Source of the DNA: Campylobacterales bacterium
Lineage (GTDB): Bacteria; Campylobacterota; Campylobacteria; Campylobacterales; Sulfurospirillaceae
Direction: 5' to 3'
Assembly (NCBI GenBank): GCA_016930915.1
Contig: JAFGFU010000007.1
Span: forward strand, 1-56,742
DNA length: 56,742 nucleotides
The notes under the pieces were generated by a model. It was not told where the DNA came from. It did not search any database and was given only the letters and a program-made list of their open reading frames with translations. A program made the translations under genes and the position numbers. Shown piece after piece: positions 44,683 through 54,248 of the stretch. Within the stretch, counting starts at the first letter, position 1. Each line of letters opens with the position of its first letter.

Positions 44683-45060
44683 ATGAATTTAGACAAGGTT
44701 ATTTCTGGATTTTTTATTATTTTAGCCATGACGCTTAATTTTGGTTTTTTTTACGGCGACTTAACCGATTTAGCGGTGCACAGTAAGTATGAACTTTTAG
44801 CTGCTGTTGTTGTTAATATTATTGCGACAACACTTAAAATTGGAGATAAAACGCAATTAGGCTCCGTCTTACTCGCTAGTAGCTTTGTAGCAGACATTCA
44901 ACTGATTGCAGCCGCATCAATTTGGACCATTGCTAGTTATGCTTACACTATTGACAAAGAGATTACGTCCGTGATTATTAGTCTTAGTGGTGGTGCTTTG
45001 CTTGCAAATATTACGAGTGTATTACTCTACATTGGAGATACACTGAAATCAAAACGATAA
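44683..45060 (+). CDS. DUF6394 membrane protein
   Basis: A 125-aa protein with four helices, of a family I associate with Campylobacterota (VNIIATTLKIGDKTQLGSVL, VADIQLIAAASIW). Function unknown. GGGGA precedes the ATG. It lies 9 nt before a K+ channel gene and likely works with it; the pairing is context only. Confidence 0.78.
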   Translation: MNLDKVISGFFIILAMTLNFGFFYGDLTDLAVHSKYELLAAVVVNIIATTLKIGDKTQLGSVLLASSFVADIQLIAAASIWTIASYAYTIDKEITSVIISLSGGALLANITSVLLYIGDTLKSKR

Positions 45061-45069
45061 AGAGTCCTC

Positions 45070-46788
45070 GTGAAAAATAGCTCCTTATGGCTTATCTTAC
45101 AAAAAATGCGTGCTCCCTTTTTGGTTATTATTCTTACATACACTATCTCAATTATTGGTCTTTTAATTATTGATGGGGCAGACAATGAAGGTAATCCCTA
45201 TCGACTCACTATTTTTGATGCTTTTTATTTTATAAGCTATACCGCAACAACCATAGGATTTGGCGAAACACCTTTTACATTTACGTATCCTCAACGTATG
45301 TGGGTTTCTATTTCTATCTTTATAACGGTAACTGGGTGGTTTTATAGTCTAGGTTCCTTAGTCGCTTTACTCCAAGACAAACTCTTCTTAGAAGAATTTT
45401 CTCGTGCAAAATTTAGACGCAATATTACGTATCTCAAAGAGCGGTATATTATTATTTTAGGCTATAACTCTATTACCAGTGAAATTATTAAAAAAGCAAA
45501 TGAATCTGGTTTACGTTCGGTTGTCATTGAAAGAGACGAAGAGAAACGGAACCATCTTTTATTAGAAAATTTTACACCCCCTGTGTATTGCTTAAATGCA
45601 GATGCACACAATCCAGAAGCATTGGAAATGGCTGGAATAAAATCTGCTTATTGTAAAGCTATCGTAAGTCTTTTTGAAAATGATGCACTGAATCTTCGTA
45701 TTGCACTCACATCTAAAGTACTTAATCCTAATATTACCATGGCCATTAAATCAACGACCAAAAACCAAACCGAAAATCTAATGGATATTGGTGTTCAAAT
45801 TATTGAAAATCCTTTTGAAATTATTGCTGAGCATATTCATATGGCAATCAATACACCACAAACTCTTAAAGTCGTCCGATGGATTTATGGTCTTTGCAAT
45901 CTCTATGATCCTCCACTTAATCTTCCTCGTGGCAAATATATTGTTTGTGGATATGGACGTATGGGGAAGAGTATTTATGAAGTACTGAAACAGAATCATT
46001 TTGAAATCGCTTTTGCTGAAATTGATCCAAAACAAAAAGAGCATTTTACCTTTCAAGAACAACCCAAAATACTCATTGGTGATGGTGACGATAAAGAGAT
46101 GCTCAAAGCGCTAGATATTGATACGTGTGTTGCTATTATCGCTGGAACCAATGATGATACAACTAACCTTTCTATTTTAGCGACAGCCAAAAAGCTCAAT
46201 CCAAAACTTATCACCATTGCGCGAGAAAATGAACTTGAAGATTTTTCTATTTTTGAAAGCTCAAACATAGATACTATTTTCATTCCCGCCAAAGTACTTA
46301 TCAATAAAACGATTAATGCGATTTTAAATCCAGCACTTGATCTTTTTATTAAGAATATTCATTTACTTGATGAATCTACTATGAGCACACTCACAAAAAA
46401 ACTGTTAGAAATTGATCTTCACCCACAACTTTTTACGCTAAAAATTGATGCTTCGCAAGCTTATATTTTAAATGAGAGATGTTCGACATTAACTTTACCC
46501 CTCTCTCTTTTAAGAACCTCTTTGAAAAATAGAAATTTCACGAACAATCTTATACCTCTCATGCGCATTCGCCGTAAAGAAATTATGCTCCTTCCTGATT
46601 GGCAAAATAATTTGCAACAAAATGATATTTATTTATTTGCTGGGGATGACAACGCTCATGATCATGTAGAGTACATCGCTAATAATATTTATGAATTTCA
46701 TTATGCTCTTTATGGTGAAGAAAAAAGTTTTTTAAATCGTTGGAAAAAGAAAATAATGCTTTCCTCACTAAAAGCCACTGATGTATAA
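45070..46788 (+). CDS. Potassium channel with two RCK/TrkA-N domains
   Basis: A 572-aa channel subunit: helix about 15-35, pore loop and selectivity filter TATTIGFGE, helix about 78-98, then two regulatory NAD/ATP-binding domains beginning YIIILGYNSITSEII and YIVCGYGRMGKSIYEVL. The start is GTG 45070 with AAAGAG upstream. The filter reads TIGFG rather than TVGYG, a known conservative variant. Probably governs K+ flux under osmotic or pH stress. Confidence 0.87.
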   Translation: MKNSSLWLILQKMRAPFLVIILTYTISIIGLLIIDGADNEGNPYRLTIFDAFYFISYTATTIGFGETPFTFTYPQRMWVSISIFITVTGWFYSLGSLVALLQDKLFLEEFSRAKFRRNITYLKERYIIILGYNSITSEIIKKANESGLRSVVIERDEEKRNHLLLENFTPPVYCLNADAHNPEALEMAGIKSAYCKAIVSLFENDALNLRIALTSKVLNPNITMAIKSTTKNQTENLMDIGVQIIENPFEIIAEHIHMAINTPQTLKVVRWIYGLCNLYDPPLNLPRGKYIVCGYGRMGKSIYEVLKQNHFEIAFAEIDPKQKEHFTFQEQPKILIGDGDDKEMLKALDIDTCVAIIAGTNDDTTNLSILATAKKLNPKLITIARENELEDFSIFESSNIDTIFIPAKVLINKTINAILNPALDLFIKNIHLLDESTMSTLTKKLLEIDLHPQLFTLKIDASQAYILNERCSTLTLPLSLLRTSLKNRNFTNNLIPLMRIRRKEIMLLPDWQNNLQQNDIYLFAGDDNAHDHVEYIANNIYEFHYALYGEEKSFLNRWKKKIMLSSLKATDV

Positions 46789-46845
46789 ATACCTATTTTA
46801 TTTTAAAATGCCCTTAAAATAAGTTAGATTTAATATTAATTTTTA

Positions 46846-46851
46846 TATAAT
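46846..46851 (+). promoter_or_regulatory. Putative -10 box of rpsT
   Basis: TATAAT lies 40 nt upstream of the rpsT start, in a 97-bp AT-rich gap after the K+ channel gene. Confidence 0.5.
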
Positions 46852-46885
46852 CTACGCCTAAATTTAAACAATGAAAGGCTTATCT

Positions 46886-47161
46886 ATGGCAAACCATAAG
46901 TCAGCAGAAAAGCGTATTAGACAAACTAAAAAACGCACAGAAAGAAATAGATTTTATAAAACTAGAATCAAAAATCTTACAAAAGCTGTAAAAGAAGCTG
47001 TTGAAGCAGGTGATCAAGCAGCGGCTGCTCTTGCGTTAAAAAATGTCAATAAAAGTTTCCACTCTTACTCAAGCAAAGGTATTTTACCTAAAAATACTGC
47101 AGCACGCCGTGTAAGTAGATTGGCACAACTTGTTAATACACTAGGTACTGTTGCTGCATAA
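46886..47161 (+). CDS. rpsT: 30S ribosomal protein bS20
   Basis: A 91-aa basic ribosomal protein: [20 protein letters not shown] at the start and [20 protein letters not shown] at the end. ATG 46886 is 7 nt after AAAGG; an ATG at 46871 lies upstream of that site and is not used. A hairpin and T-run overlap its stop. Confidence 0.95.
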   Translation: MANHKSAEKRIRQTKKRTERNRFYKTRIKNLTKAVKEAVEAGDQAAAALALKNVNKSFHSYSSKGILPKNTAARRVSRLAQLVNTLGTVAA

Positions 47162-47187
47162 TTTGCGGCAACATTCTTCCTTTTTTT
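47150..47187 (+). terminator. Terminator or attenuator between rpsT and prfA
   Basis: GTTGCTGCA (47150-47158) pairs with TGCGGCAAC (47164-47172) with one G-U, loop TAATT holding the rpsT stop, and a run of seven T at 47181-47187. prfA starts 12 nt later, so partial readthrough probably sets the rpsT/prfA ratio. Confidence 0.65.
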
Positions 47188-47198
47188 AATCTCCTCTT

Positions 47199-48266
47199 AT
47201 GTTAAAAGAAAAATTACTCCCATTTTTAGATCGTTATAATGAATTAACGACACTTCTTAGTGACCCTAATGTTGCTAACGATATTAAAAAAATGACAGCC
47301 CTTTCTAAAGAGCATTCAAATTTAGAAGCCATTAAAGAAAAGACGCTTGAGTATCTTTCAACATTGGATCAAATTGAAGAAAACAGACTTCTTTTAGACG
47401 ATGAAGAGTTAGGTGAACTTGCAAAAGAAGAACTTAAAACACTTGAATTGCAAAAAGAAACACTTGAAGAAGAGATAAAACTACTTCTCTTACCAACAGA
47501 CCCCAACGATGATCGCAATATATTTTTAGAAATTCGTGCAGGCACAGGTGGTGATGAAGCAGCTATTTTTGTAGCGGATCTTTTTAAATCCTATTTACGT
47601 TATGCAGAAAACCGTGGATGGAAAGTTGAAGTTGTTTCTTTGAGTGAAGGTGTTTTAAATGGGTACAAAGAGGTTATTGCTTTAATTAAAGGGCAAGGAG
47701 CTTTTTCACGTCTTAAGTACGAAGGTGGTGTTCACCGTGTACAACGTGTTCCTTTAACTGAATCTCAAGGAAGAGTACATACCTCAGCCGTTACGGTTGC
47801 TGTTATGCCAGAAGTCGATGATGTTGAAATTGACATTGCAGAAAAAGATTTAAAAATTGATGTAATGCGCTCTTCTGGAAACGGTGGACAATCGGTCAAT
47901 ACCACCGATAGTGCTGTACGTATTACCCACTTACCTTCAGGCATTGTTGTTGTGAATCAAGATGGAAAATCACAGCATAAGAATAAAGATGCCGCAATGA
48001 AAATTCTCAAAGCAAAACTCTACGATATGCAAATGCAAGAACGTAATGCTAAAGAGAGTGAAGCACGAAAACAACAAGTGGGCTCAGGAGATCGAAGTGC
48101 ACGTATTCGTACCTACAATTACCCACAAAACCGTATCACCGATCACCGAGTAGGATTAACCCTTTACCGTTTGGATGCGATTATGGAAGGTGGACTTTAC
48201 GATGAACTTATTGATCCTATTATTGCACATTACCAAGCAGAATTAATGAAAGAAGCAAACTTCTAA
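47199..48266 (+). CDS. prfA: Peptide chain release factor 1
   Basis: Terminates translation at UAA and UAG. The 355-aa protein has the catalytic GGQ loop ([17 protein letters not shown]) and the stop-recognition PxT motif as PLT ([16 protein letters not shown]), which marks RF1 rather than RF2. No strong ribosome-binding site is seen. It ends 1 nt before the convergent Bax-like gene. Confidence 0.95.
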   Translation: MLKEKLLPFLDRYNELTTLLSDPNVANDIKKMTALSKEHSNLEAIKEKTLEYLSTLDQIEENRLLLDDEELGELAKEELKTLELQKETLEEEIKLLLLPTDPNDDRNIFLEIRAGTGGDEAAIFVADLFKSYLRYAENRGWKVEVVSLSEGVLNGYKEVIALIKGQGAFSRLKYEGGVHRVQRVPLTESQGRVHTSAVTVAVMPEVDDVEIDIAEKDLKIDVMRSSGNGGQSVNTTDSAVRITHLPSGIVVVNQDGKSQHKNKDAAMKILKAKLYDMQMQERNAKESEARKQQVGSGDRSARIRTYNYPQNRITDHRVGLTLYRLDAIMEGGLYDELIDPIIAHYQAELMKEANF

Positions 48267-48267
48267 T

Positions 48268-48987
48268 TTACACATCATAAAGAAGAAGATTGTTTTGAAT
48301 AATCATCTCTTTAAGCATTTTAATATACTCTTCTTTTCGTTCAGAATAATTAATCATTGTTGAAGCAGCTTCCATGCCTCCAAATTTTTTCTCGCTCTCT
48401 CGTGCTTTAAACCGCTTTTCTCTAAAAGCGCTGTAAGCCTCATTTGTATTAAGATTAAGCATATACGAATTGACTGATTTTTGAAGTGTCCCAAAAATAC
48501 GAATCATATGTGTTTTACCAACGGCTCTGCTTTGTGGCATTAATCCAACACCTGAGTAAGTCCAGTGACCAAAAAGGTTGTTAGCTTCTTTTGCAAACCT
48601 ACTTTTTCCCCATCCACTCTCAAGTGCGGCTTGGGCAAGGGCTAAAGAGGTAGGAATCACATCTATGCGTTTGTAATACTCGTCTCTATCAAATAAATTT
48701 TCAACACCGTATTTATTTCTCAGCGAAATCAAATACCCCACATTTTTATAATTTAGTCCACGAAATGCATCAGGCATCGCTTTGGCAAAAAAGTCTCGTA
48801 TAAACTCTCGATCTTTACGAATATCATCATTGCCTTTATCGACCAAACTTTTCATTTGGCGAATAAACTCTTCTTTTTGTTGCGAGGAATCTTCTATTTG
48901 ATAATATTCAGCAGAGAATCCCCCTGCATATAAGTGAGCTGAAAAGAATACGTAAGAGGCAATAAGAAGTTTAGACACTAACCTCAC
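48268..48987 (-). CDS. Bax-like glucosaminidase-domain protein
   Basis: Probable periplasmic peptidoglycan hydrolase. The 239-aa product has a signal peptide (KLLIASYVFFSAHLYA) and a glucosaminidase (PF01832-type) domain: PTSLALAQAALESGWGKSRF with the catalytic Glu, then ANNLFGHWT and MLNLNTNEAYSAFREKR. The start is uncertain: GTG 48987 or GTG 48978 (the latter with GTGAGG close by); both follow dapF within a few nt. Confidence 0.82.
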   Translation of the reverse strand: MRLVSKLLIASYVFFSAHLYAGGFSAEYYQIEDSSQQKEEFIRQMKSLVDKGNDDIRKDREFIRDFFAKAMPDAFRGLNYKNVGYLISLRNKYGVENLFDRDEYYKRIDVIPTSLALAQAALESGWGKSRFAKEANNLFGHWTYSGVGLMPQSRAVGKTHMIRIFGTLQKSVNSYMLNLNTNEAYSAFREKRFKARESEKKFGGMEAASTMINYSERKEEYIKMLKEMIIQNNLLLYDV

Positions 48988-48991
48988 GAGG

Positions 48992-49735
48992 TTAACGTTC
49001 CCATACCGTTTCAAAGACCTTTTGCACGTTCCCTTTAAAGAAAAGTGTTTGATCTTCAATACGCATAAAAAGCTCTTCACCACTGGTTGGATAGACTTTG
49101 GCACTTTGCCCCACACGTTTTTGACGATACGCGCTGTAAAAACATGCTGCCATACCTGTGCCGCAGGCTAAGGTTTCATCCTCAACACCCCGTTCATACG
49201 TTCTTACATGTAAAGCATTTTCTTCGAGCATGGCGTAATTGACATTTGCATTGTATTTGTAACGCATTTGACGTGCAATCATTTTATCAAACAAAGCAAC
49301 ATCCTCCACAAAGGTGACCAAATGAGGCACACCTGTATCACAAAAATGCCAGGTTAAGCCATTTTCTTCAAAGGATTCACTTAGCACTTTAGGCGTGGTT
49401 AATTCTGTCTCCACAACACTTCCTATGACTTCGGATTGAATGACGCCTGCTCCTGTTAAAAAACGCATCTTTTTTGGCGCTAATCCTTGCGAATAGGCGT
49501 AATGCGCACAGGCTCTTGTGCCATTTCCACACATGGAAGCCTCTGAACCATCACTGTTGTAAAATTGCCATTTAAAATCGTATTCACCCTGTGGAAGCAA
49601 GACAATGAGACCATCTGCACCCACACCTTTTTGCCTGTGGCATAACTCTTGAGCGAGTTTGCTTCTATCTAACTCACAAAAAGTGTGAAAAATGACAAAG
49701 TCGTTTCCACTGGCATTATATTTTGCAATTTGCAT
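48992..49735 (-). CDS. dapF: Diaminopimelate epimerase
   Basis: Interconverts LL- and meso-diaminopimelate for lysine and peptidoglycan. The 247-aa protein has both catalytic cysteines (SMCGNGTRACAH and LACGTGMAAC) and N-terminal KYNASGNDFVIF. ATG 49735 follows GGGGAAG and overlaps coaE by 20 nt. A palindrome variant (49203-49214) encodes Leu-His-Val-Arg. Confidence 0.95.
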   Translation of the reverse strand: MQIAKYNASGNDFVIFHTFCELDRSKLAQELCHRQKGVGADGLIVLLPQGEYDFKWQFYNSDGSEASMCGNGTRACAHYAYSQGLAPKKMRFLTGAGVIQSEVIGSVVETELTTPKVLSESFEENGLTWHFCDTGVPHLVTFVEDVALFDKMIARQMRYKYNANVNYAMLEENALHVRTYERGVEDETLACGTGMAACFYSAYRQKRVGQSAKVYPTSGEELFMRIEDQTLFFKGNVQKVFETVWER

Positions 49736-50321
49736 ATCTTCCCCGTACATAGTATATAAATTTTTCAATCTCGCTCTGTAAAAATGCTCTGTCAAACGAG
49801 TTATTAATGAGAAAATCGGCTAAGATTTTCTTCTCTTCAATGCTAATTTGTGCATCGATACGTTTTTGAGCCTCTTCTTTAGTAAAATTTTCCCTCTGCA
49901 TTAAACGCTTGCGTTGTACTTCAACGGGCGCATACACCACCACCACCAATTTACAATCATACCCCTCGCTCTCATAATAGAGCGGAATGTCTATGATGTA
50001 GGGCTTTCCTTTTTGCTCAAGTACTTCAGAGCGCTTTAAAATCTCTTCACGAATGAGAGGGCGCATCAAGGCATTTAGCTTCTCTCGCTCGTTTTTATCG
50101 TTAAAAATAATCGCACCCAATGCTTTTCTATCGATAGTTTCATCAACAATTACACCCTCACCAAAAAGTGCTCTTACCTCGTTTACATGTAAAGGTAAAA
50201 TCTCTTTTGCAATGGTGTCAGCATCAATGAGTTCAAACCCACGTTCTTGCAACATTTTTGAAACCGTACTTTTCCCTGTTCCGATGCTACCAGTAAGGAC
50301 GATTGCGTGTTCATACGCCAT
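49716..50321 (-). CDS. coaE: Dephospho-CoA kinase
   Basis: Last step of coenzyme A synthesis. The 201-aa P-loop kinase has Walker A LTGSIGTGKST, LIDADTIAKE and IDIPLYYES with the lid RLMQRENFTKEEAQKRI. A TTG three codons earlier (50330) has better-spaced AAGG, so the start could be there. A palindrome copy (50182-50193) encodes Leu-His-Val-Asn. First gene of coaE-dapF-Bax. Confidence 0.93.
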   Translation of the reverse strand: MAYEHAIVLTGSIGTGKSTVSKMLQERGFELIDADTIAKEILPLHVNEVRALFGEGVIVDETIDRKALGAIIFNDKNEREKLNALMRPLIREEILKRSEVLEQKGKPYIIDIPLYYESEGYDCKLVVVVYAPVEVQRKRLMQRENFTKEEAQKRIDAQISIEEKKILADFLINNSFDRAFLQSEIEKFIYYVRGRYANCKI

Positions 50322-50355
50322 AATAATCAAACTGCCTTGCGTTGTATTTTATAAC

Positions 50356-50381
50356 GATTTTAACATACTTTTGTTAAAATC
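50356..50381. promoter_or_regulatory. 9-bp inverted repeat between coaE and purM
   Basis: GATTTTAAC (50356-50364) and GTTAAAATC (50373-50381) form a perfect inverted repeat with an 8-bp spacer in the 91-bp divergent gap. The symmetry and position suggest an operator for purM or coaE; no regulator is known to me for this sequence. Confidence 0.45.
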
Positions 50382-50412
50382 TATTAAACAATCACCCACT
50401 AAAGGCTTATGC

Positions 50413-51408
50413 ATGAGTACAGTCAGCTACAAAGACGCTGGTGTCGATATAGACGCAGGAAACCAATTTGTCGAAAATATTAAACCCCTTGTAAAATCTA
50501 CCTTTGATAAAAATGTCATTGGAGGCATTGGTTCATTTGCAGGTGCGTATGAGCTACCAGAGGGGTATAAAAAACCTGTCATTTTAGGCGCAACCGATGG
50601 TGTTGGCACAAAACTTAAACTGGCGATTGATTCAGGTATTTACGATACCGTTGGTATTGATTTGGTGGCAATGTGCGCCAATGATTTAATCTGTAATTTT
50701 GGAACACCTCTTTTCTTTTTAGATTATTACGCCATGAGCAAACTTGAGATTGACGCATCGGTGAATATTGTCAAGGGAATTGCACAGGGGTGTATTCAAG
50801 CAGAATGCTCACTTATTGGTGGCGAAACCGCTGAAATGCCAGGAATGTACCACGGAAAAGATTTTGACCTTGCAGGATTTGCGGTGGGTATTGCAGAGAA
50901 AGATGAAATGAATCGTCTTCCCCACGTCAAAGCAGGCGATGTTCTCATAGCACTTCCAAGCTCAGGCGTTCACTCCAATGGTTTTTCACTGGTACGTAAA
51001 ATCTTTTTTGATAAATTAGGCTACACCTTTGAAACCGAATTTAACGGAAAACCCCTCATTGAAACCCTTTTAACACCCACACGTATCTATGTGAAGCTGT
51101 TTAAAGCACTTAAAGAAAACATTAACGCTTTAGCACACATCACAGGTGGCGGTATTGTCGAAAACTTGCCTCGTGTGTTGCCTGAGGGCTTACAAGCACG
51201 TGTCTACAAATCCAAAATCAAGACCCTTCCAATTTTTGATTTTATGAGCCAATACGTTGAAGAGAGTGAAATGCACCGTACCTTCAACATGGGCGTGGGT
51301 ATGATTTTAGTGGTCAGTCCTGAAAATGTGGACGCAATCTTAAAAAATAGCGATGGCTATATCATCGGAGAACTTGCAGAGGGTGAGCGCAGCGCCATTA
51401 TGCTCTAA
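50413..51408 (+). CDS. purM: Phosphoribosylformylglycinamidine cyclo-ligase (AIR synthetase)
   Basis: Fifth step of purine synthesis. The 331-aa protein has SYKDAGVDIDAGNQFVE, GGIGSFAGAYELP, GATDGVGTKLKLA, GGETAEMPGMY and ITGGGIVENLPRVLP. ATG 50413 follows AAAGG by 7 nt. Its stop shares one base with the next start (TAATG), coupling it to the YdcF-like gene. Confidence 0.95.
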   Translation: MSTVSYKDAGVDIDAGNQFVENIKPLVKSTFDKNVIGGIGSFAGAYELPEGYKKPVILGATDGVGTKLKLAIDSGIYDTVGIDLVAMCANDLICNFGTPLFFLDYYAMSKLEIDASVNIVKGIAQGCIQAECSLIGGETAEMPGMYHGKDFDLAGFAVGIAEKDEMNRLPHVKAGDVLIALPSSGVHSNGFSLVRKIFFDKLGYTFETEFNGKPLIETLLTPTRIYVKLFKALKENINALAHITGGGIVENLPRVLPEGLQARVYKSKIKTLPIFDFMSQYVEESEMHRTFNMGVGMILVVSPENVDAILKNSDGYIIGELAEGERSAIML

Positions 51409-52193
51409 TGAGTGCGGTCTATATTCTCTCAAAACTTTTTACATATCTGGTGTTACCACCAGGTATGTTTATTCTTCTCTTCTTTTTTGCTACTTTTTAT
51501 ACTAGAAAATTTCGTCTTTTTTTCCTTGCCAATGCCATTATTTTTTATCTTTTAAGCAATGCTTACGTGGCGGACTGGCTCCTGAAACCGCTTGAAGAGC
51601 CTTACAACCAACCTTTACATGTCAGTGCCGTGGATGCGGTTATTGTTTTAGGAGGAGGGCACACGTACGGAGTTGCTAACTTGCCACTCAGCAGTGATGC
51701 CTACAAACGTATGATGTGGGGGTTAATGGTTGCTAAATCACACAAACTACCCTTGCTCTTCAGCGGTGGAGGTCTCTACAAAGAGTACCTAGAGAGCGAT
51801 GCCTTTTTAGATAGCCTCAAAGAGCTCAAAAGCTATCTTGACATTGCAACACCTAATTCTAAGAGTTTAGCCACCAAAGAATTCTCTTTACATGTAGAAG
51901 ATAAAAGCCTCGATACATACCAAAATGCGCAGTTTAGCAAAATGGCTTTTGAGAAAGCAGGTATCACTAATCCAACGATTTACCTCGTAACATCAGCCTA
52001 TCATATGAAACGCTCCATCATGCTCTATGAGCATTTTGGCTTTAACGTCATTCCTGCTGCGACGAACTTTAAAATCAATCATCGTGCTAAAGATGGCTGG
52101 GACTATCTACCAAGTGTGCAGGCTTTGCATAAAAGTTACATTGCTTTGCATGAATATGCAGGACTTTTGAGTCTAAAATTGCGGGGGATTTAA
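51408..52193 (+). CDS. YdcF/ElyC-like (DUF218) membrane protein
   Basis: A 261-aa envelope protein with two N-terminal helices and a DUF218 domain (VDAVIVLGGGHTYG, PLLFSGGGLYKE, YLVTSAYHMKRSIMLYEHFG). ElyC is implicated in peptidoglycan and carrier-lipid metabolism in E. coli; the same role here is inference. Partial palindromes at 51614 and 51897 encode Leu-His-Val. Ends at a 22-bp palindrome. Confidence 0.82.
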   Translation: MSAVYILSKLFTYLVLPPGMFILLFFFATFYTRKFRLFFLANAIIFYLLSNAYVADWLLKPLEEPYNQPLHVSAVDAVIVLGGGHTYGVANLPLSSDAYKRMMWGLMVAKSHKLPLLFSGGGLYKEYLESDAFLDSLKELKSYLDIATPNSKSLATKEFSLHVEDKSLDTYQNAQFSKMAFEKAGITNPTIYLVTSAYHMKRSIMLYEHFGFNVIPAATNFKINHRAKDGWDYLPSVQALHKSYIALHEYAGLLSLKLRGI

Positions 52194-52212
52194 TCTTTAC
52201 ATGTAAAGATTA
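52191..52212. repeat. 22-bp perfect palindrome at a convergent junction
   Basis: The iterated 12-mer (52196-52207) is extended symmetrically by TAATC/GATTA. The plus-strand stop (52191-52193) and minus-strand stop (52210-52212) form its two ends. Core and first extension are identical to the palindrome at 21166-21197. Confidence 0.88.
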
Positions 52213-52488
52213 TTGACGTTTGTCGTTGGTAATTTTATAGATAAAACTAAAGACCTCCGCTACGGCTTTATAGAGCATGGGCGGAATCTCTTTGTTGATT
52301 TCAATCTTGGAGAGAAGCTCAACCAAATCAGCATCTTTTTTAATAAAAATATCGTGTTCTTGAGCTAATTTAATAATATTATTGGCAACTTCACCCTTGC
52401 CTGAGGCGACCACTTTGGGTGCCCCTTGTTTTTCCCTATCGTATTTAAGCGCAACAGCTTTTTGTGTTTTGGATGTTTGTGTACTCAT
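52210..52488 (-). CDS. FlhB C-terminal-domain-like protein
   Basis: A 92-aa soluble protein resembling the cytoplasmic C-terminal domain of FlhB/EscU (VALKYDREKQGAPKVVASGKG, KLAQEHDIFIKKDADLVELL, EIPPMLYKAVAEVFSFIY), without the autocleavage NPTH motif or helices. Similar stand-alone proteins (YlqH, FlhX) can support flagellar export switching. Start overlaps the end of the FliK-like gene by 4 nt. Confidence 0.85.
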   Translation of the reverse strand: MSTQTSKTQKAVALKYDREKQGAPKVVASGKGEVANNIIKLAQEHDIFIKKDADLVELLSKIEINKEIPPMLYKAVAEVFSFIYKITNDKRQ

Positions 52489-54215
52489 ATGGTTATATTA
52501 ATCCCAAATTGAAGTTCTTCACCTTTAAAATAATCCTTTTTAACCCGTTCAACATCTTTGTATTCTAACATCTTCACATTTCCTGTGATGAGTCCTACTT
52601 CATTAAAAGCTCGTTTGAGTAAGCTTAAATGCTGTGTTAGCTTACCATTTAACTCTTTTTTTTGTGTTGCAATCGTCATATCAATATACTTTTCATTGGA
52701 AAGGATGAGCATCATATTGAGTTTACCATACGCTTCCAAATCCAAATCTAATTGGCAATGAAACTGCTCATCGCTACTTTTCTTCATCATCATAGACCCA
52801 CCTTTTAAGCCATTCCAGCTGAAAGGAATGTACAAATGCGTGGAACTACTCACATAGGAGACGAGTTGATGGTACTCAATTTGGGTTAAAAGCCGATTGG
52901 TAATCTCCAAAGCCTCTTTATTTTGCCCTGAAAGAGAAAGTGTATGATTAAGCTTGGTAAGAACCCCTTTCATATCACTCAAAAGCTCGACATCACTAGG
53001 GTCTAAAGCTAATTTTTGCGCCATGGCTTTGCCTACAAATAACTCAGGTTTAATTAACGCATGAATCTCTTTTTCCAGCACTTTTGCTTTATCTAAAAAA
53101 TTAGCATGTTTGATGGTTGCAGGTTCCATAAGCTCTATCTGTGCCTTTAAACGATTCACCACCATTTGAAGCGCTTCCTCAACCGTTTGGGGAAGTTGGG
53201 ATGCTGATGGCATAAGAGAAGAAGGAGTTACAAGCGTTTGTGGCACGCCTTCTTTTCCATCTAAAGTAATTGGAGAGGCCACCTCTTTCGTAAGCGTTAA
53301 TGGATCAAGTGCACCCTTTAAAAGACTCTCTTTGGCTAAGAGTTGATCCACCTGAGGCTGAAGCTCTTTAAGATTTAAAGCGGGTAAGTGCTCCTTAACA
53401 AGCTCTAAGAGCACTTTAACTTGAGTTGTAAAATTGTGTTCTACTTCCATGGAAGAGGGATAATTTTGAACTTTTGAGCCAATTAAATCCATCTGCTTTA
53501 GCGCATAGTCAAGCTTTTGAACATTCGTATACACCTCTTTAAAACTACTTGATGTAACAAGTGCTTGCTCTTGTTTAATATTTTGCCTAAAAAGCTCTAG
53601 GAGCTGTTTTAAGCCCTCCTGCGACTCTTTTGTAGAGAGTGATGGAGTTTGGCTAAGCTGCTCCAAAAGGAGTGCTATATCGCGCGGTATGCTAACATTT
53701 GCTTGTGTTGTCTCTTTTAAAAGAGTTTGAATGTTTATCGTCAACTCTTTCAAAAGGGCTTCTACCCCTTTTTGGGTTGCTTCTTGCGCTAATTTCGATT
53801 CAAAAAAAATACCTGAATGATTGACCTGTTGCGCTAGAACTTTCCCGTCAATCGTTTGAATGTTTTTAGCAAATAACTCCAAAAGAGCTAAAGGTTTCGT
53901 AGTCATTGCATCAGGCTTAATCAAAGAAGGAAGCGTTTTAATATCTTCTGCAAAATTACCCATATTTTTGAAAAGTTGATGATTTTGCAGTATCTCAAAA
54001 ATAGCACTTTTTGACTTTGCTTCACTTACTGCTGCGCCAAGTAACGTTCCAATAACTTCTTGTGCATTGTTAGGAATACTTTTTTGTGGAGACGTTAAAA
54101 AAGGAAGTTCTTTCGTATGCTCTTGAATGATTTTGGTCGCATTTTCCTTTGCATTTGCTTTAGGATCAAGTGTTTGAAGTTGATTTGCAAGCAAAGAAGC
54201 CGTGCTGATTTCCAT
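52485..54215 (-). CDS. FliK-like protein paired with FlhB-C homologue
   Basis: A 576-aa soluble protein, mostly Lys/Gln/Leu/Glu-rich helical sequence, with a C-terminal region of about 100 residues resembling the FliK hook-length-control domain (LDLEAYGKLNMMLIL, LNGKLTQHLSLLKRAFNEVG). The combination with an FlhB-C-like gene matches the Bacillus ylqG-ylqH pair. I infer a flagellar export accessory role; it is not certain to be the true hook-length ruler. Confidence 0.7.
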   Translation of the reverse strand: MEISTASLLANQLQTLDPKANAKENATKIIQEHTKELPFLTSPQKSIPNNAQEVIGTLLGAAVSEAKSKSAIFEILQNHQLFKNMGNFAEDIKTLPSLIKPDAMTTKPLALLELFAKNIQTIDGKVLAQQVNHSGIFFESKLAQEATQKGVEALLKELTINIQTLLKETTQANVSIPRDIALLLEQLSQTPSLSTKESQEGLKQLLELFRQNIKQEQALVTSSSFKEVYTNVQKLDYALKQMDLIGSKVQNYPSSMEVEHNFTTQVKVLLELVKEHLPALNLKELQPQVDQLLAKESLLKGALDPLTLTKEVASPITLDGKEGVPQTLVTPSSLMPSASQLPQTVEEALQMVVNRLKAQIELMEPATIKHANFLDKAKVLEKEIHALIKPELFVGKAMAQKLALDPSDVELLSDMKGVLTKLNHTLSLSGQNKEALEITNRLLTQIEYHQLVSYVSSSTHLYIPFSWNGLKGGSMMMKKSSDEQFHCQLDLDLEAYGKLNMMLILSNEKYIDMTIATQKKELNGKLTQHLSLLKRAFNEVGLITGNVKMLEYKDVERVKKDYFKGEELQFGINITI

Positions 54216-54248
54216 TATCTAACCTTTAACAAACAAAATTGTATAGAC

